A DNA stretch of 64,000 bases. It comes from Hydrangea macrophylla. Lineage: Eukaryota > Streptophyta > Magnoliopsida > Cornales > Hydrangeaceae. The translations under genes were made by a program, and so were the position numbers. The stretch covers positions 46,445,100 through 46,509,099 of the forward strand of contig CM066984.1 in NCBI GenBank assembly GCA_033977485.1, in the 5' to 3' direction. Of the stretch, positions 9,396 through 21,876 are shown one piece after another (position 1 is the first letter of the stretch; each line of letters opens with the position of its first letter). The notes under the pieces were generated by a model. It saw only the letters and a program-made list of their open reading frames with translations, did not search any database and had not been told where the DNA came from.

Positions 9396-12300
9396 TTGGT
9401 AATCAGAGCTTATGGGCTTTAACTTATTCTATGGTCCAACCTATTGAACCGAATAATGGGACTCTGGTCTAACATCATTATAACCTTAATAGCCTATAAT
9501 GCTTGGCTTGAGAAAGATCATAGCACGTGCTTTGTAATAAGCAGCATGCACCATGATCTTGTTGGGAAGTATATGTACTATCCAATAGCCAAAGAATTGT
9601 GAGATCAGCTCGAATTTGTTTTCGGTGGCACATTCACTACTAGATTGAGCATCTAGTTATGAAGTTTGGGAAAGTTTAAGGAAACGTTCCAAGTACATGA
9701 TGACTGAACATATAAGGTCGATGTCAGGTATGATTTGTGATTTTAGATTACTGGGAACATCTTTTCTAGCAAACTGTAGTTTCAAGCTGTGATTAGTTAT
9801 TTGCCTGATTCGCGGGTCCATAGAAAACAAATCATGATCCAGAACGGAAATGTTAATTTTTGTTTCTTGACATTTTCCGACATGTTGAGCTAAATACGGA
9901 GCGCCAAAAAGGTAAGGCGAACCGTATAGCTACACTCTTGACCACGACTTCCATAAGTGGAAGTAAGCGCAAGGCCAGTGGGCCTAAATGAAATGGTAAG
10001 GGTAAACCCGCCTAGAGGCAGGGTGGGGTTAGCAAGTTTGCGCTCAAGGCTAACAAGGTGCAAGAGCACAATCGAGGGCATTTTTCAATTCGGTGGTAAT
10101 AGGATGAATATTTTTGGGTGTTAGTGTTACTAGGACATGGTTATCTAGGGATAACTGTTTAAGAATTGTTTTAATAAATTTGAGTTTCCTCTGTTATTCA
10201 TTTATTCTGACACATGGCATGCTGGACTTGAACGCATAGGATGAGATAGGATGACTTGATTAGCCCGAGAAGCGCTTTTAGGCCCACACGCTAAAGTTGA
10301 CCTACCTATGTGTGAGTCTTGCTTAGTTGGCAAAGCATGCCGAAAGCCTTTTAGAATGGATATTAGAGTTACTCAAGAATTAGAGCTAGTTCACTCAGAT
10401 ATCTGTGGACCTATGGTTGTAAAGGCACGTCATGGTGCCTCTTATTTTCATTTTTTTTATAGATGATTTCGCGCGATATGAGTATCGCGAGTACTTATCT
10501 AATCAGTTTTGGGAACTGTGTGAGGAAAAAAGGGAAACTCAGATGAATTTCTATTCCGGAAACTCCGTAACAATATGGTATTGTAGAAATAAGGAATAAG
10601 ACATTCTTAGATATGGTTGGGACTATGATGGTGCAAGTCAACCACCCAATGTTGTTTTGGGGGGATGTACTCTTGATTGCTGCCTACATACTAGAGTGCC
10701 TTTACTTAGTCAGTTCCTTCTACCCCATATGAGCTATGGAAAGGCGGAAAGCTCACTTTTGGAGCATTTGCGCCCGTGGAGCTCAAGAGGTTATGTTCAC
10801 TATACCTCGCATAAGTACGAGAAACTACGCTCGAGGGCTAGAAAGCATACTTTTATAAGGTATTCTAATAGCTCGACAGCCTATGTTACGTATAATGAAC
10901 AAACGGGTATAGGAATAACAGAAATGGTGCCACATGATATTGATTTCCCCATACATGTATTACTCAGAGATATCTTGACCTCAATGAGTTGGAGGATGTT
11001 AAAGACAACATACCATCTTTAAGCGAGGGCAGGGAGATTGAGATTCCACGTCCAGTAATCGCTGAAAAATGATGCTAGTCTCCAACTGAGTGGGAGTACA
11101 CCGCTAGACGCTAGTGGGAGTGTACTAGATAGTGAGAATGCACTACTAGGCACTCAAGATTCTCAGGTAGTACACAATATGGTGATGAGGAAAAAGTTTC
11201 CTATCGCCGTTTTGAAATTGAGGAAGACATTTTCATATGTGTGCAAATGTGTGCACAAGTGGATGAGGATGAGCCTGTTTCTTCAGTTGAAGCGTTTTTC
11301 TTCGTCGGATAGTTGCTATGCCAGATGAGATGAGCTCTATGGACGCAAATAAGGTTTGAGAGTTAGTTGACAATCCGCCTGTGCGTAAGACTATTGGAGA
11401 CAAGTCTGTTTTCAAAAATCTAACGCAAGGCAGATGGTTCAATTGACAAGTATTAAGCGTGTCTTGTAGCGATAGTTTGTACCCAGAGAAGGTATAGACC
11501 ATGGAAATATGTTCTCCCAAAGGGTGAGATTTGACTCCATTCGCCTTATCCTAGCAATCGTCGCATATTTAGTTTTAGAACCATTTTAACTGGATGTTTA
11601 AACTGTTCTTTTCTCAATGGAGAACAAGACGACGAGATAAATATGGATCATCCCACTGGTGTTGTGACCAAAGGGAATGAACGCAAAAGTGTGCTGTCTC
11701 AAACGATCTGTTTATTATCTCAAGTTAACAACCGTTTAGGCAGTGGTACAATGTGTTTACATTAAACGGTGTAAGAAAAGTGTTCTAATTCTTTGTATGT
11801 TGATGACATCCTGAAAGCTGGGAATGAGATAAGTTCCATTGTCGCCACTTGAGAGTGGTTATCCTCTCAGTTTGAGATTGAGGATATGGGTGATGCCAAC
11901 TATGTGTTGGGAGTTTAGATTGTGAGAGATCGCTCTCAGAAGCTTCTCTCGAGGGTTTTTGAATGTTTTTCACATGTTGATTATAAAAAAAAAAGAATGT
12001 TTTTCACATGAAAAGCTATCCCAATTTTAAAAAGGGACTCACATTGACCTTAGATTAGTGTATTAAGAATAATGAAAAGAGGAAACAAATGTCCAGTTTG
12101 CTATATGTATCCGCAAAAGGAAATCTGAAGTATACTAATGTGTGTACTCGGTCAGATGTCTGCTATGCGGTTGGTTTAATTAGTCGTTGCCATAGCAACC
12201 ATGGTCCTATCACTAGAGAGTAGTTAACAGTATCTTGCGATATGTTCGCGGGACTGTGAACCTTACCTTATGTTGTCCGCATTGGACGCATAATTTGTGG

Positions 12301-12540
12301 TGTGCTTACCAGCTATTCGAGAAGCTGTTTTGGTTGAAGAGTTTTTGTAGTGGCTAGGCTCTTCACCTCATAGTGATGAGGTTGTGCTCATAAACGGTGA
12401 TAGCACATAAGCCCGAGCATATGCAAAAGATTTCAAAGCCAATCTAGCACGTAGACATTCATTTTTGTCACATTTGAGATGTGGTTTGCACAAATGGAAG
12501 TTATTTTGAGACACATCTACACTTGGTGATTTGATGTGCT
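9396..12540 (+). pseudogene. Collapsed copia gag-pol
   Basis: Recognisable but interrupted pieces in order: Gag-like sequence after 9450; a degraded GAG-pre-integrase region near 10215; integrase 'LELVHSDICGPM' near 10380; integrase 'YGIVE' about 10575; the integrase C-terminal part in an ORF at 10657-11022 ('TSHKYEKL' and 'ARKHTFIRYSNSS'); RT signature YVDDIL at 11796-11813; 'DANYVLGV' near 11895; and RNase H-like 'LLYVSAKGNLKYTN' with 'TRSDVCYAVGLISR' around 12095-12200. Many stops and shifts separate them, so it cannot encode an active polyprotein. Confidence 0.85.
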
Positions 12541-13640
12541 TAGACATTTTATTGTGGTATTGACATTATGATTCAAGTTTTTTTTTTTATTATCAGTTAA
12601 TAATAAACTAGTTGGTTTTCATATATATATATATATTTGTTATATGAATAGAATGAATGCACATTTCTAATGTCACCGGGCTTGAATCGACCTGCTCACA
12701 CGGGTGATTCACCTTGGTGCCAAGATAGCGGACTAGAACATGTATGTCCATGGCGCTTAGATGACGAGTAAGATGAGACATTTGTGTTCATGACGCTTAT
12801 ATAGCTAGCTAGGACATGTGTGTCCATAGCATTTAGAAAGCGAACTTGAACACTTATATCCACGCAGTGTAAGAACATCGAGCTAGATATTTTTATTTCT
12901 ATATGTCGCCTTAGACGGAGCTAAGATGAGACCTTTATACTTAGTGGAACATAGAGAGATCCCACGACTCTAGGTAGATTGTTTATTGCCGAATGTGAGT
13001 TTTCAGACTGGCGCCAAGAGGGGCGACTATGCTGAAAATTTAGGTTAGACGTCTGTGTAACGTCTAGACTAAGATTCGTATGGCGTTACTTGTTTTTTCA
13101 AACATAGAGTGACATGCCCATTTTATGGAAGAACGCCATAGCATACATATCATACTGTATGTGCTTTTGCGATCGACTATAGAGCAATGAATGTATTACT
13201 CTTCATTGCTGTGTGAGCCACATACTATATCCAAGACATTGGTTATCCTACAACCTAGTTGCCTTCACGACTTTAGACTATGTCATAAAGAGGACACTTG
13301 ATTACAACTACTTTAGCATGCTATCTTTACCATGTTTTTGTGACTCATTAGCAGGCCTGCGACAATCGTATTTTGTTACTGATATGTCATGAGTACATTA
13401 CATTGAGGTGATGCAGCACTTCTTTCACCGAGTGATTGAGAATGTTGTGTCTGGTGTAGTTGAATCGTCTAAGGCATACACGAGAAGCTTCTGAGTGATG
13501 TGTCTTACTGGTTATGGTGATGATTTGGCATTACACTCCTGTTGTTGTACTTTCTTTTCGTAAAGTCGCACATTCTATTTCCCTGTATGAAGAGAATGAG
13601 AAGTTCTGTTTCGAGAGATTAGTTTTAGTACTACCCCTAT
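12541..13640 (+). other. 3' noncoding region of the decayed copia element, with degenerate repeats
   Basis: About 1.1 kb lies between the RNase H remnant and the polypurine tract. At 12735-12870 a 38-46 base unit of the type 'gaacatgtatgtccatggcg' recurs three to four times with heavy divergence. No coding potential is seen. Confidence 0.6.
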
Positions 13641-13656
13641 GTGGGTGAGTGGGAGA

Positions 13657-14094
13657 TGTAAGAAATATGTGGGCCATACGGGCACCCACATATCATTGGA
13701 CCGGGTCCAATGGGCTTTGACTGTTGGAGCCCTAGGATTTGGTTATTATGTGTGTGTATATATATATGATATAAACACACATATACAGTGATCCCTAATA
13801 GATTGGGCAATCTCTCTCTCTCTCTCCCCTCTCTCTCACGGTTTTCTCTCTCTTTGCCATTACCATTAGAGCTATGGGATTTAGCGCGTGACATTGATGG
13901 AGATCGCTCCAGTAGCGTATTTTACGACCTAGGCGAAGCACAAGGGAGTACACGGAAGCGATATAGGTGCAGCAGGTTTTCGTGGTTCTTGATTGGGCTC
14001 GTAATAACGCCGACTCGTCGATCCTGTCGGACTATATTACACTAGGTAAGTGACCTAATCCCGACTCCATGCTTGTGTGCATGCTTTTTCTACA
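13657..14094 (+). repeat. 3' LTR of the decayed copia element
   Basis: 438 bases, same ends as the 5' LTR and followed by the second ataag. Confidence 0.93.
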
Positions 14095-14334
14095 ATAAGT
14101 TTAAAAAGTACAGAATTATTCTTGTTTTCAACGGAAGGCCTAGGCTGAAGGCAAGGTGTTAATTGCTCTCTTTAGCTTTAGGCAATCTATTGCTTTCATA
14201 AAAAGAAGGGGCAGATGTGAATGAGAGAAAAAAATCCCACGAATATTTGGCAAGAATATACAATGATTTTTGGATCCACATTTTTTTCCTAGAGTTCATC
14301 TATATTATATATATATATATATATCTAATCTATC

Positions 14335-14535
14335 CGGTGAGGCTCTAGAGTGAACATAGTAGAGTGAGTATACTAGTGAACATTTTTTTTTACTTGAAAA
14401 AATTTGCGGGTCAGTGGGGCGCGTGCGGGTCAATGAGTCAGTGGGGCAACCTGCGGGTTTTTTCAGGCAAAAAAAAAAAATTATTTGTTCACTGGGTATG
14501 TTCACTCTACCCTGTTCACTCTAGAGCCTGACTGT
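14335..14535. mobile_element. MITE, Mutator-like (about 201 bp)
   Basis: Terminal inverted repeats share AGGCTCTAGAGTGAACA and then GTAGAGTGA. A 9-bp direct repeat taatctatc flanks it (14326-14334, 14536-14544); the exact edge is uncertain by one base. The TIR sequence differs from the MITEs at 7878 and 14559. Confidence 0.85.
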
Positions 14536-14558
14536 TAATCTATCTATCTATTCTTTAT

Positions 14559-14744
14559 GAGTAATTATTGGGACACAACTTTCATACAACTTTTACACAA
14601 CTTTCTTAAAAAATGTGTATCTTTCTCTTGTGATGTCACTGGATCTCACAGTAATACAAGAGAGAGATAGACACATTTTTTAGGAGGTTGTGTGAAAGTT
14701 GGTTGTGTGAAAGTTGTATGAAAGTTGTGTCCCAAGAATTACCC
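14559..14744. mobile_element. MITE, Mutator-like (186 bp, 9-bp TSD)
   Basis: Termini GAGTAATTATTGGGACACAA and GGGTAATTCTTGGGACACAA (read inward) are flanked by an exact 9-bp repeat attctttat (14550-14558, 14745-14753). The inverted arms carry repeated 'acaactttcatacaac' words. It shares the terminal GGGACAC motif with the MITE at 7878, so the two belong to one family or superfamily. Confidence 0.92.
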
Positions 14745-14753
14745 ATTCTTTAT

Positions 14754-15934
14754 ATATAAAAGTGGAGGCTTTGGGCTAGGTGGAATATGGTGTTGACATG
14801 TGTCATTTAATTGGAAAAATTACATTTCAGTTAACATTTTGTAGAAAATTTAAAATCCAGTCTACTATTTTCTTAAATTTGAAAAAGTATCAATAATAAT
14901 TTAAAAAAATTTAAAATGTCATCAACTACATTTAAAAAAAAAAAAAATCAACTTTTGAATAATTATTTTGACTTTAGCTTATTTTATGTTTTTGATCACG
15001 TTGTATACTTGCACCAAACATTGTGATGGTTCCTCCCGACATTGTGAAGACTTGCTCCCAACCTGTGAAGAGTTGATCCAGACATTGACAGGAGTTGCTC
15101 TTCACATTCTGAAGAGTTGCTCGTAATGTTTTAGAGAGTTTCTCCCTGACCTTCTAACGAGTTGCTCCAAAACGTCATGAAAAATCAACTGACTTTTTTT
15201 TCTCTCAAAAAAGCTGATATATATGTATTTTTTTTTAATTTTTAAAAAGCAATAGACTAACTTCAATTTCTATACATAAAATAGATTGAAATATAATTAT
15301 TCCTATAAAAACTTACCTCCATTGAGTTTTTTTTCATAATAAATTCAAACGCTACCTATCGATTTTTTTTTCCTATGATTTCTTGATCTGCCCTACTAAT
15401 GTCCTAATAAATGTCATTTAAATCCAACAAATATATTCGTGAGCCGTACAAACTCATACCCGCCTTTTGACGCTTCTTCTTACCTCTATGGTTTAGAGAC
15501 CTTTCTATAAAATGTGAGTATTCATCTATGCTTGAAAGACAATTTTATAAATCCCAATTACTCCCCAAACATGCACATATTCATTTGAATTTTGTTAGGG
15601 TAAAGGCAAGTTGTATATGTTGTCATGGGAATTGAGGTTATCATATATGAATTTTTTTGATTGTGCCAATGCAAGTAAAGCTAGTTAATTATAAGTCCAA
15701 GGGATTCAAACAGAAAAACACTTGTTTAAATAAGTCCACCAATTAGTATGACAAAAATGCACTTAATTTTTATTATTATTTTTTTAAAAATAAGTCCACC
15801 AGTTTGGTAGTTTTTTTAGGAAATTATTAAACGGCCATCAAGTCCTTTAATTCTCCTTTCATATTTAGGATTTTTAAATTCAAATATGGAAATTGACGAT
15901 CCATCTTCATCCAATTTTCACCAAAATTGAGATA
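14754..15934. other. AT-rich intergenic DNA with a degenerate about 23-bp tandem repeat
   Basis: No gene is seen. At 15018-15180 a unit of the type ACATTGTGAAGAGTTGCTCC recurs about seven times with substitutions. The remainder is AT-rich with long A and T runs. Confidence 0.6.
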
Positions 15935-15942
15935 TCCGTACC

Positions 15943-16128
15943 CTAGGAAGCACCGACACTTCTAAGAAGGCCACGTGTCACGTGTCGTATTATGTCCGAC
16001 ACACGGACACGACACTTCATGGACATTTTTACTGCAGTGTTGACGTGCAATTTTTTAGAATTTTGTCGTGTCGACGTGCCGGTGTCGTGTTGTATCAGTG
16101 TCGGAGTGTCCGTGTCCGTGCTTCATAG
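15943..16128. mobile_element. hAT-like MITE (186 bp, 8-bp TSD)
   Basis: Termini CTAGGAAGCACCGACAC and CTATGAAGCACGGACAC (read inward) are flanked by an exact 8-bp repeat tccgtacc (15935-15942, 16129-16136). The inside consists of CACGTGTCG/GTGTCGTG-like words on both arms. An 8-bp TSD fits hAT elements. Confidence 0.88.
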
Positions 16129-16136
16129 TCCGTACC

Positions 16137-17473
16137 TATTTGATCGTCTATGAAGCTTTATACAAAATTTCTCAAATCACATGTTGCATTGCCATTATGA
16201 AATTGGAAACATGGATAGAAAGTGTATGCAATACAATGGTTCTTAAGTAAAAGTTGGTAGAATAAAATGGATTAGTTCACTTGTTTCACATTTGTTTTTT
16301 TGATCAATGATCATTTTTACATTCGTCTAAAGTTTCTAAGTTTTTGTGATTATTCATTCGAAACCATGAAAATTTTCCACATTTTATGTTTGACACTTCG
16401 TTAAGATGTTTTAAGGATATTCCCAATACCTCAATTGTGAAAAAAATTCTGAAACAAGTCCTTGAATGTTCTAAGAAATTTATTATAACTGTACAAGTCT
16501 CTAATTGGTATTGGGATTAAACGGCCCCGAAACTAGTATTGAAAAAATAAGCTTTACCGAGATGTGAGAAATTTCTCGCGTACTTGAAATTTTAGGAGAA
16601 ATTTTGTATGTGACCATAGTCAGTTTTAAATTTACAAAATTTGTGAATTTTCTCATCATGTTCTGACGATTGTCGTCTAAAACGGACTCAAAACTACAAG
16701 CTTTATATAGATATGAGAAATTTATCATGAACTTGAAAAACATTATCAAAAATTTTGATGTGATCATAATCAGTTTCGATTTTACAGATTTTGTGAGAAA
16801 TATCTCATCATGTTTTGATGATTTTTGTCTAAAGCATTCTCATATATTTCTTCAGTTCCATTGAAACGATTGCAAGTCATAGATTCAAATGTGTAATAAG
16901 CTATAAGCTATAGAACAGAATGATGAACCTGGTTTGACGAACATCATTGAAAATGGTCTCTATTGATAATCTATAATAAAAGCTATTCAAAATGAAAGTT
17001 AGGCGTGATTTTGTGAAACAAATATGATAGATATTCATAAAAATCTTTCAATCTATAGATATGGGATTTGATTACCGAAGTTGATTCATCAACATTTATA
17101 AGATCTGATAGATATTCGTTTAAATCTCTCAATCTGAAATTATGAGATTTGATTATAAAAAAAGAACCCACATTTAATTTTGTTGAAAATTGAACGTGCA
17201 TTTTTCAAGTGTTTCCAATGGTGAAAGGTTTCCAATGGTGAGGACAAGTGGACTAGCACCATTACTACTCTTTTGTATTTTTCTAGTCTTTAGTCTTTGG
17301 TAGTAAATGTGAGGACAAGTGGACTAGCTCCATTACTACTCTTTTGTATTTTTCTAGTCTTTAGTCTTTGGTAGTAAATGAGTTGGTATAACATTTATTA
17401 TAGATAAGTATCGGATGTGAAAAATATGATTTTGAAGTCCATTACAGAAGACTCCTTGTAAGTCTATATAATG
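16137..17473. other. Intergenic DNA with three local tandem duplications
   Basis: No gene is seen. A diverged pair of about 158 bp (about 16520-16677 and 16680-16835) shares 'gagaaattt' and 'tctcatcatgtt' words. A diverged 80-bp pair lies at about 17027-17160 (gatagatattc...). A near-identical 71-bp pair (17239-17309, 17310-17380) is listed separately. Confidence 0.6.
17239..17380. repeat. 71-bp tandem duplication
   Basis: Two adjacent copies start at 17239 and 17310 (tgaggacaagtggactag) and differ at about one base (agcacc versus agctcc). The high identity indicates a recent duplication. Confidence 0.92.
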
Positions 17474-17479
17474 AGACTT

Positions 17480-17760
17480 AGGGTCCGTTTGATAAAACTG
17501 AAAATTAAGTACTGAAAATTAAGTGCTGAATTTTAAGTACTGAAAATTTTAAGTGATTGAATTTTTAATATTAAGAACAATGTTTCAACTACTGAAATAG
17601 GCTGCATTCAGTGATTATTTTCAGCAGAATTTTCACTTAAAGTTTTCAGTGATTTTTTGGCTGCTTTTTCAATTAAGTGGTTATTATCAAACGCACTGAA
17701 AAAAATTAAGTGCTGAAAGCTTTTATTTTCACCACTTAATTGGGTTATCAAACACACCCT
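17480..17760. mobile_element. hAT-like MITE (about 281 bp)
   Basis: Termini AGGGTCCGTTTGATAA and AGGGTGTGTTTGATAA (read inward) are typical of plant hAT MITEs. Subterminal copies of ctgaaaattaagt and aattaagtgctgaaa occur on both arms. The flanks share agactt (17474-17479, 17762-17767); a full 8-bp TSD has one mismatch, depending on the edge chosen. Confidence 0.82.
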
Positions 17761-17901
17761 TAGACTTGTATTATGGGATCATCTACCACTTGTAATACTT
17801 CTCCCAATATAATAAACACTTCTTTTGTAAACTTTCCTACTACGTCTTTCCTAATTGTATGAGATTACTTGCAAGAGATGTTTCTTAGTGGGAAAGTATT
17901 A

Positions 17902-18320
17902 TGTCATGACCTAGAGCAGCAAAAATAGAGAAAATAAATTTTCGTTTTGGGTCCGTAAGCTATGACTGATGAAGTCACTTAATTATCCACATCATACAAT
18001 TCTAAACAACAATAAAGAGAATAGTAATGGAAATCAAGCTGATCATAATAAAACGTAAGGATAAGTCACAAAGTTGTTACAAGAAGATCCGAAATAGAAA
18101 TAACTAAGGTCCTAGGGCAAAACATATGCCCGATTACAAAGCATAGTAAACAAAGTTGATGTGCAGGAATAAAAACTATAATCTATTCTAATCTTTGGCC
18201 GGCTTAAACGTAATCATCAGTATAGTAGTCCTCCCCAACATACCCATCCGTAGTGGGGCCACCCTCTGCGTATTCGCCCTCCGGATTGTAGCCATCATTG
18301 TAGGGTTCTTTACCTGCAGT
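17902..18320 (-). mobile_element. Chromovirus-type LTR C, segment 1
   Basis: Starts TGTCATGACCTAGAGCAGCA, the same start as LTR D and a diverged version of the chromovirus LTR at 18648. It is interrupted at 18320 by element A and resumes at 32675; the 8-bp cctgcagt is duplicated on both sides of A. The 5 bases before it are tatta; the matching right flank is not in the window. Orientation is inferred from the related LTRs. Confidence 0.8.
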
Positions 18321-18647
18321 CAATGTTTTGAAAACCGGACCGTTCATCAAACCGGAAAATTGGTTACGTCACGGGTTAGTGGTTTAACTGTTGGGTGATC
18401 TCGTGATGTCATAATTGGGTAATAATTATATTTATTTATATTCACTAATAACAATATAGAATTAAAAAAATATAAAATATCATGTAAAAAAATCTAAGAT
18501 TAATTTTCACATTTTCATGGATTCACAAAACAAACTGATCTTTGTTGTTGATACCAATGTTTTGAAAATCGGAACGTTCATCGAACCGAAAAAGTGACTG
18601 GGTCACAGGTTACTGGTTCAACCTTTGGGTGAACCGGAATCATACCG

Positions 18648-20283
18648 TGCCACGCCTCGGAATAGTAAAAATAGAGAAAAATAAATTTCCTTTTTGGGCC
18701 CATAGGTAGCAAATGTTAAAGATAACAAACTGGATCTTATATAAATATGATAAGGAGTTCTATAACTTATTAGATCAGAGTCGACATCATAATATAAAAA
18801 GTACGAAGGCAACATATGCAACATATGCCTTGGGTACAAAAGATAATACTAAAGTCTGGAATTAGGATTATAACTATAGTTTATCCTATGTCTTTAGCTA
18901 GAGTACAAATAATCGTCAGCATAGTAATTCTCCCCGGTGCCTCCACCTTCTGCCGGTCCGGCCTCGACATATCCTTCCTCTGGATAATAGTCGTCATCAT
19001 ATGGTACACTACTTGTATGATAAGCAACAAGATAGTTTGGACGGGGAATGTCCAGGCATAAAAGGCCATCAGCTTGTTTAAAGCTGCGTGAGTAGAAACT
19101 AAAACAGTATCACAAGCACAATGTAGTTACTAGTGATGAAAGATATAAGAACAGTTCTACTAATATTATCCTTCTCTTTATTCCAACCCACTCATTGGTT
19201 ACTCACATCTTGTTATACGAAGACCGACAATAGTACTCTTGATTAAAGAATAGACTCGATTGTTCAACTCTGTAGATATACCATTATTCCGTCCACCGCT
19301 TTTAAGGACATAACCGCTACATTGCGTATTATGGACACCACGTCAGTCCATCCCACTGCTTTTAAGGACATAACCGCCACACTGCATGTCAGGGATATAA
19401 TGTTCGAATAATAGTATATCGAACTATTTCCACAACTTAGCAACATCTACTAGTGATCCCCACCCACTGCTTTTAAGAACATAAACGCCCATTGCTTTTA
19501 ATGACCTCATGGAAACTGGCTATCTTAGGACTATTAGGTCCCGCCCACTGCTTTTAAGGACATAACCGCACACTACTTTTAAGGACCTATGACTTAGTGT
19601 TCGCCCGCGTATAATTCTCAGAACTTATCAAACCTATCTCAGTTTCGTACTAACATCGACACATGACAATTCCCAATGTGGCCTGACAACTCTGATTGAA
19701 ATAAAACAGATATCAAATTGATTCCCGACTTCTGCATTATCTTATGTTACGAACGTTCTCTCCATACTCTTAATTATATCTCATTATCATGTCGCAGTAC
19801 TTATTCAACCAATATCGTATAATGAAAGTACCAGTTTACAACATATATAAATAGAGATATCCCAAATCTGTAAGTACCAATCGATTGAAGTCATTTTCAA
19901 TCAATTGGGAAAAGTTGGGTTCAATTGATTGAAACAGGTTCAATCGAATGAGAAAATAGTAAGTTCTATCGGTTGTAGAATCTTCAATCGATTGAGAATA
20001 ATTGAGTTCAATCGATTGAAAGTTGTCTTCTCTAGAAACTGGATAGTGGTGCCCAGAATTGCTGGGGTGCCTTTGGGTCCATTATTTCACGTCCAAAACT
20101 TGTAAAACAATACACCAATGCCATCGAGTAAGTTTAGAACTCACCAAATGCAGAGGGTGTGTTTGGGTGTAAGCTTGAAGCTTTAATCTTCAATGGTGCC
20201 TTCTCCTCTCTCTCATCTTTCTCTGTCTTTCTTCTCTGTCTCTCTCTACCTTTCTTCTTCTCTTCTTCCTTCTGTCTTCTACC

Positions 20284-20344
<61 letters not shown>

Positions 20345-20823
20345 AGAATATATATAGAGTTTATATGCGTGTGTATATATAAGAGGGTGTGTGTATAAAA
20401 AATGTATCTCTTCTCTCTCTAACCTCTCTCTAGTTCAACAAACACGTACACACACACATATACACAGGTGCACAACACATATGTATAGGTAAGGGTGGGT
20501 GTAGGTTGGTAGCTCCCTCGCAAAACTGGGGATAAAGATCTTCATACGTTTAATCAATTGAAGCTTCTTTGATTGATTAAGAGCAGGTCGGTCAGGGTTC
20601 AATCGATTGATAGAGGTTTAATCGATTGGGAAACGTTCCATGTCATGGTTTCAAGTTGGCAAGGTTTCGATCGATTGAAGTTAGTTTAATCGATTGAGAA
20701 AGCCATCACGTCAATCGATTGAGGCAAGTTCAATCGATTGAAAACTAACTTATAAGTTTGGAACAGACAAGGTATACAAAATCTCATTTATTATATATAC
20801 ATACAAAAATACAGGGTATTACA
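18648..20823 (-). repeat. 3' LTR of the chromovirus (2176 bp)
   Basis: Plus-strand ends TGCCACGCCTCGG and GGGTATTACA. Contains several copies of a CTTTTAAGGACATA motif (19290-19600), two clusters of TCAATCGATTGA-like palindromes (19870-20030, 20540-20750), a (CT)n(AC)n microsatellite (20281-20344) and a minus-strand TATA-like TCTATATATATTC near 20347-20357. Confidence 0.92.
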
Positions 20824-20874
20824 TTATCCACCATTTATAAAAAGATTTCGTCCTTGAAATCGAAAGTAGTGGCG

Positions 20875-21060
20875 TCAAAACGAAAAGGGAAACTTCTCGC
20901 GCATCTCTGACTCTAACTCCCAAGAAGCATTACCTTCATCGTGGTATTTCCACTGAATCTTCACCAACAGAATCTTCTTGTTTTTGAGTTTCTTGATTCT
21001 GCGATCTAAGATTCTCATTGGTCCTTCATTGAATGTGACGTTGTCATTAACTTCTATATC
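20875..21060 (-). pseudogene. Chromodomain at the end of chromovirus integrase
   Basis: The minus-strand frame reads 'RNKKILLVKIQWKYH' like (start K-N-K-K) followed by 'EGNASWELESEMREKFPF' and a TGA at 20877-20875. This is the conserved chromodomain core with its aromatic residues (W in IQW, W in ASWE). It reads histone marks and guides integration in chromoviruses. The stop lies about 50 bases from the 3' LTR, as usual. Confidence 0.8.
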
Positions 21061-21390
21061 CTCGAAGTTAATCTCTTGCGCTGGGTTATGGGCACACTTC
21101 TACAACATACTGATATGGAAGTCGTTGTGCATGCTTGACATTTTTGGCAACAATACCAGTCTATAGGCAACCTTTCCAATGCGTTCCAAGATCTAAAAGG
21201 GTAAATCGAGGCGATATCTTGCCTCTCTTCTGCCCAAACCTAACAATTCCTCAAACTAGTAAAACCTTGAGTAGTACGTGATCTCCAGCTACAAATTCTA
21301 AATCTTTAAGGCATTTGTCAGCACAACTCTTATGTCTGGTTTGTGCCATTCTCATCTTCTCATGTACCACTTGAATCTTTTCACTGGTTT

Positions 21391-21729
21391 TTAGTACCAT
21401 ATCTGGGCCAAGAAGATGAGTATCTCCAACTTCAGCCTAACACAACGACGATCGACAAGGTCGTTTATACAAGCCTCAAATGGCGCCATCCTTATGCTCA
21501 CATGATAGCTGTTGTTATAGGCAAACTCTATCAATGGTAGGTGCGTCTCGCAAGAGCTCTCAAAATCTTTGACGCAAGCTCGTAACATATCTTCCATCAC
21601 TTGATTAACTCGTTCAGTGTGTCCATCGATCTGTGGATGGAAAGCTGAACTCAAGTTCGGTGTTGTCCCCATTGCTGCCTGGAGACTCTTCCAAAACTCC
21701 ACAATGAATCGTGAATCTCGATTTGGCAT
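21391..21729 (-). pseudogene. Chromovirus integrase core fragment (112 aa)
   Basis: Contains 'SRFIVEFWKSLQAAMGT', 'SAFHPQIDGHTERVNQVMED' and 'FAYNNSYHVSIRMAPFEA', the second half of a gypsy integrase core with the catalytic Glu in GHTERVNQ. The first catalytic Asp lies upstream in a broken frame. A fragment only. Confidence 0.85.
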
Positions 21730-21876
21730 GATCGAAACAAGTACGCTGTGTAATCATATGACTTGCTAAATATACATCCTACTTAACCATTCTACCAGAT
21801 ATGTCATGCTATAGGAGATAAAATGCACCGTCTTTGTTATTCGATCCAATATTACCCAAATAGTATCGTAGTTTTG

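Larger units (their letters stand above)
8942..14094 (+). mobile_element. Complete but decayed copia element (5.15 kb, TSD ataag)
   Basis: LTRs at 8942-9395 and 13657-14094 (TGTAAGAAATATGTG...TTTCTACA) are bounded by an exact 5-bp duplication ataag (8937-8941, 14095-14099). The primer-binding site TTGGTAATCAGAGCTT follows the 5' LTR. A purine-rich tract, gtgggtgagtgggaga, precedes the 3' LTR. Gag, integrase, RT and RNase H remnants occur in copia order but are full of stops. The LTRs are clearly diverged from each other, so the insertion is old. Confidence 0.95.

Noticed and set aside
16068..16250. 60-residue Cys-rich ORF
   Set aside because: Starts inside the hAT-like MITE in GTGTCG repeats; no support as a gene.
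20134..20398. Ser/Leu-rich and Arg/Glu-rich ORFs
   Set aside because: They translate the (CT)n(AC)n microsatellite of the chromovirus LTR.
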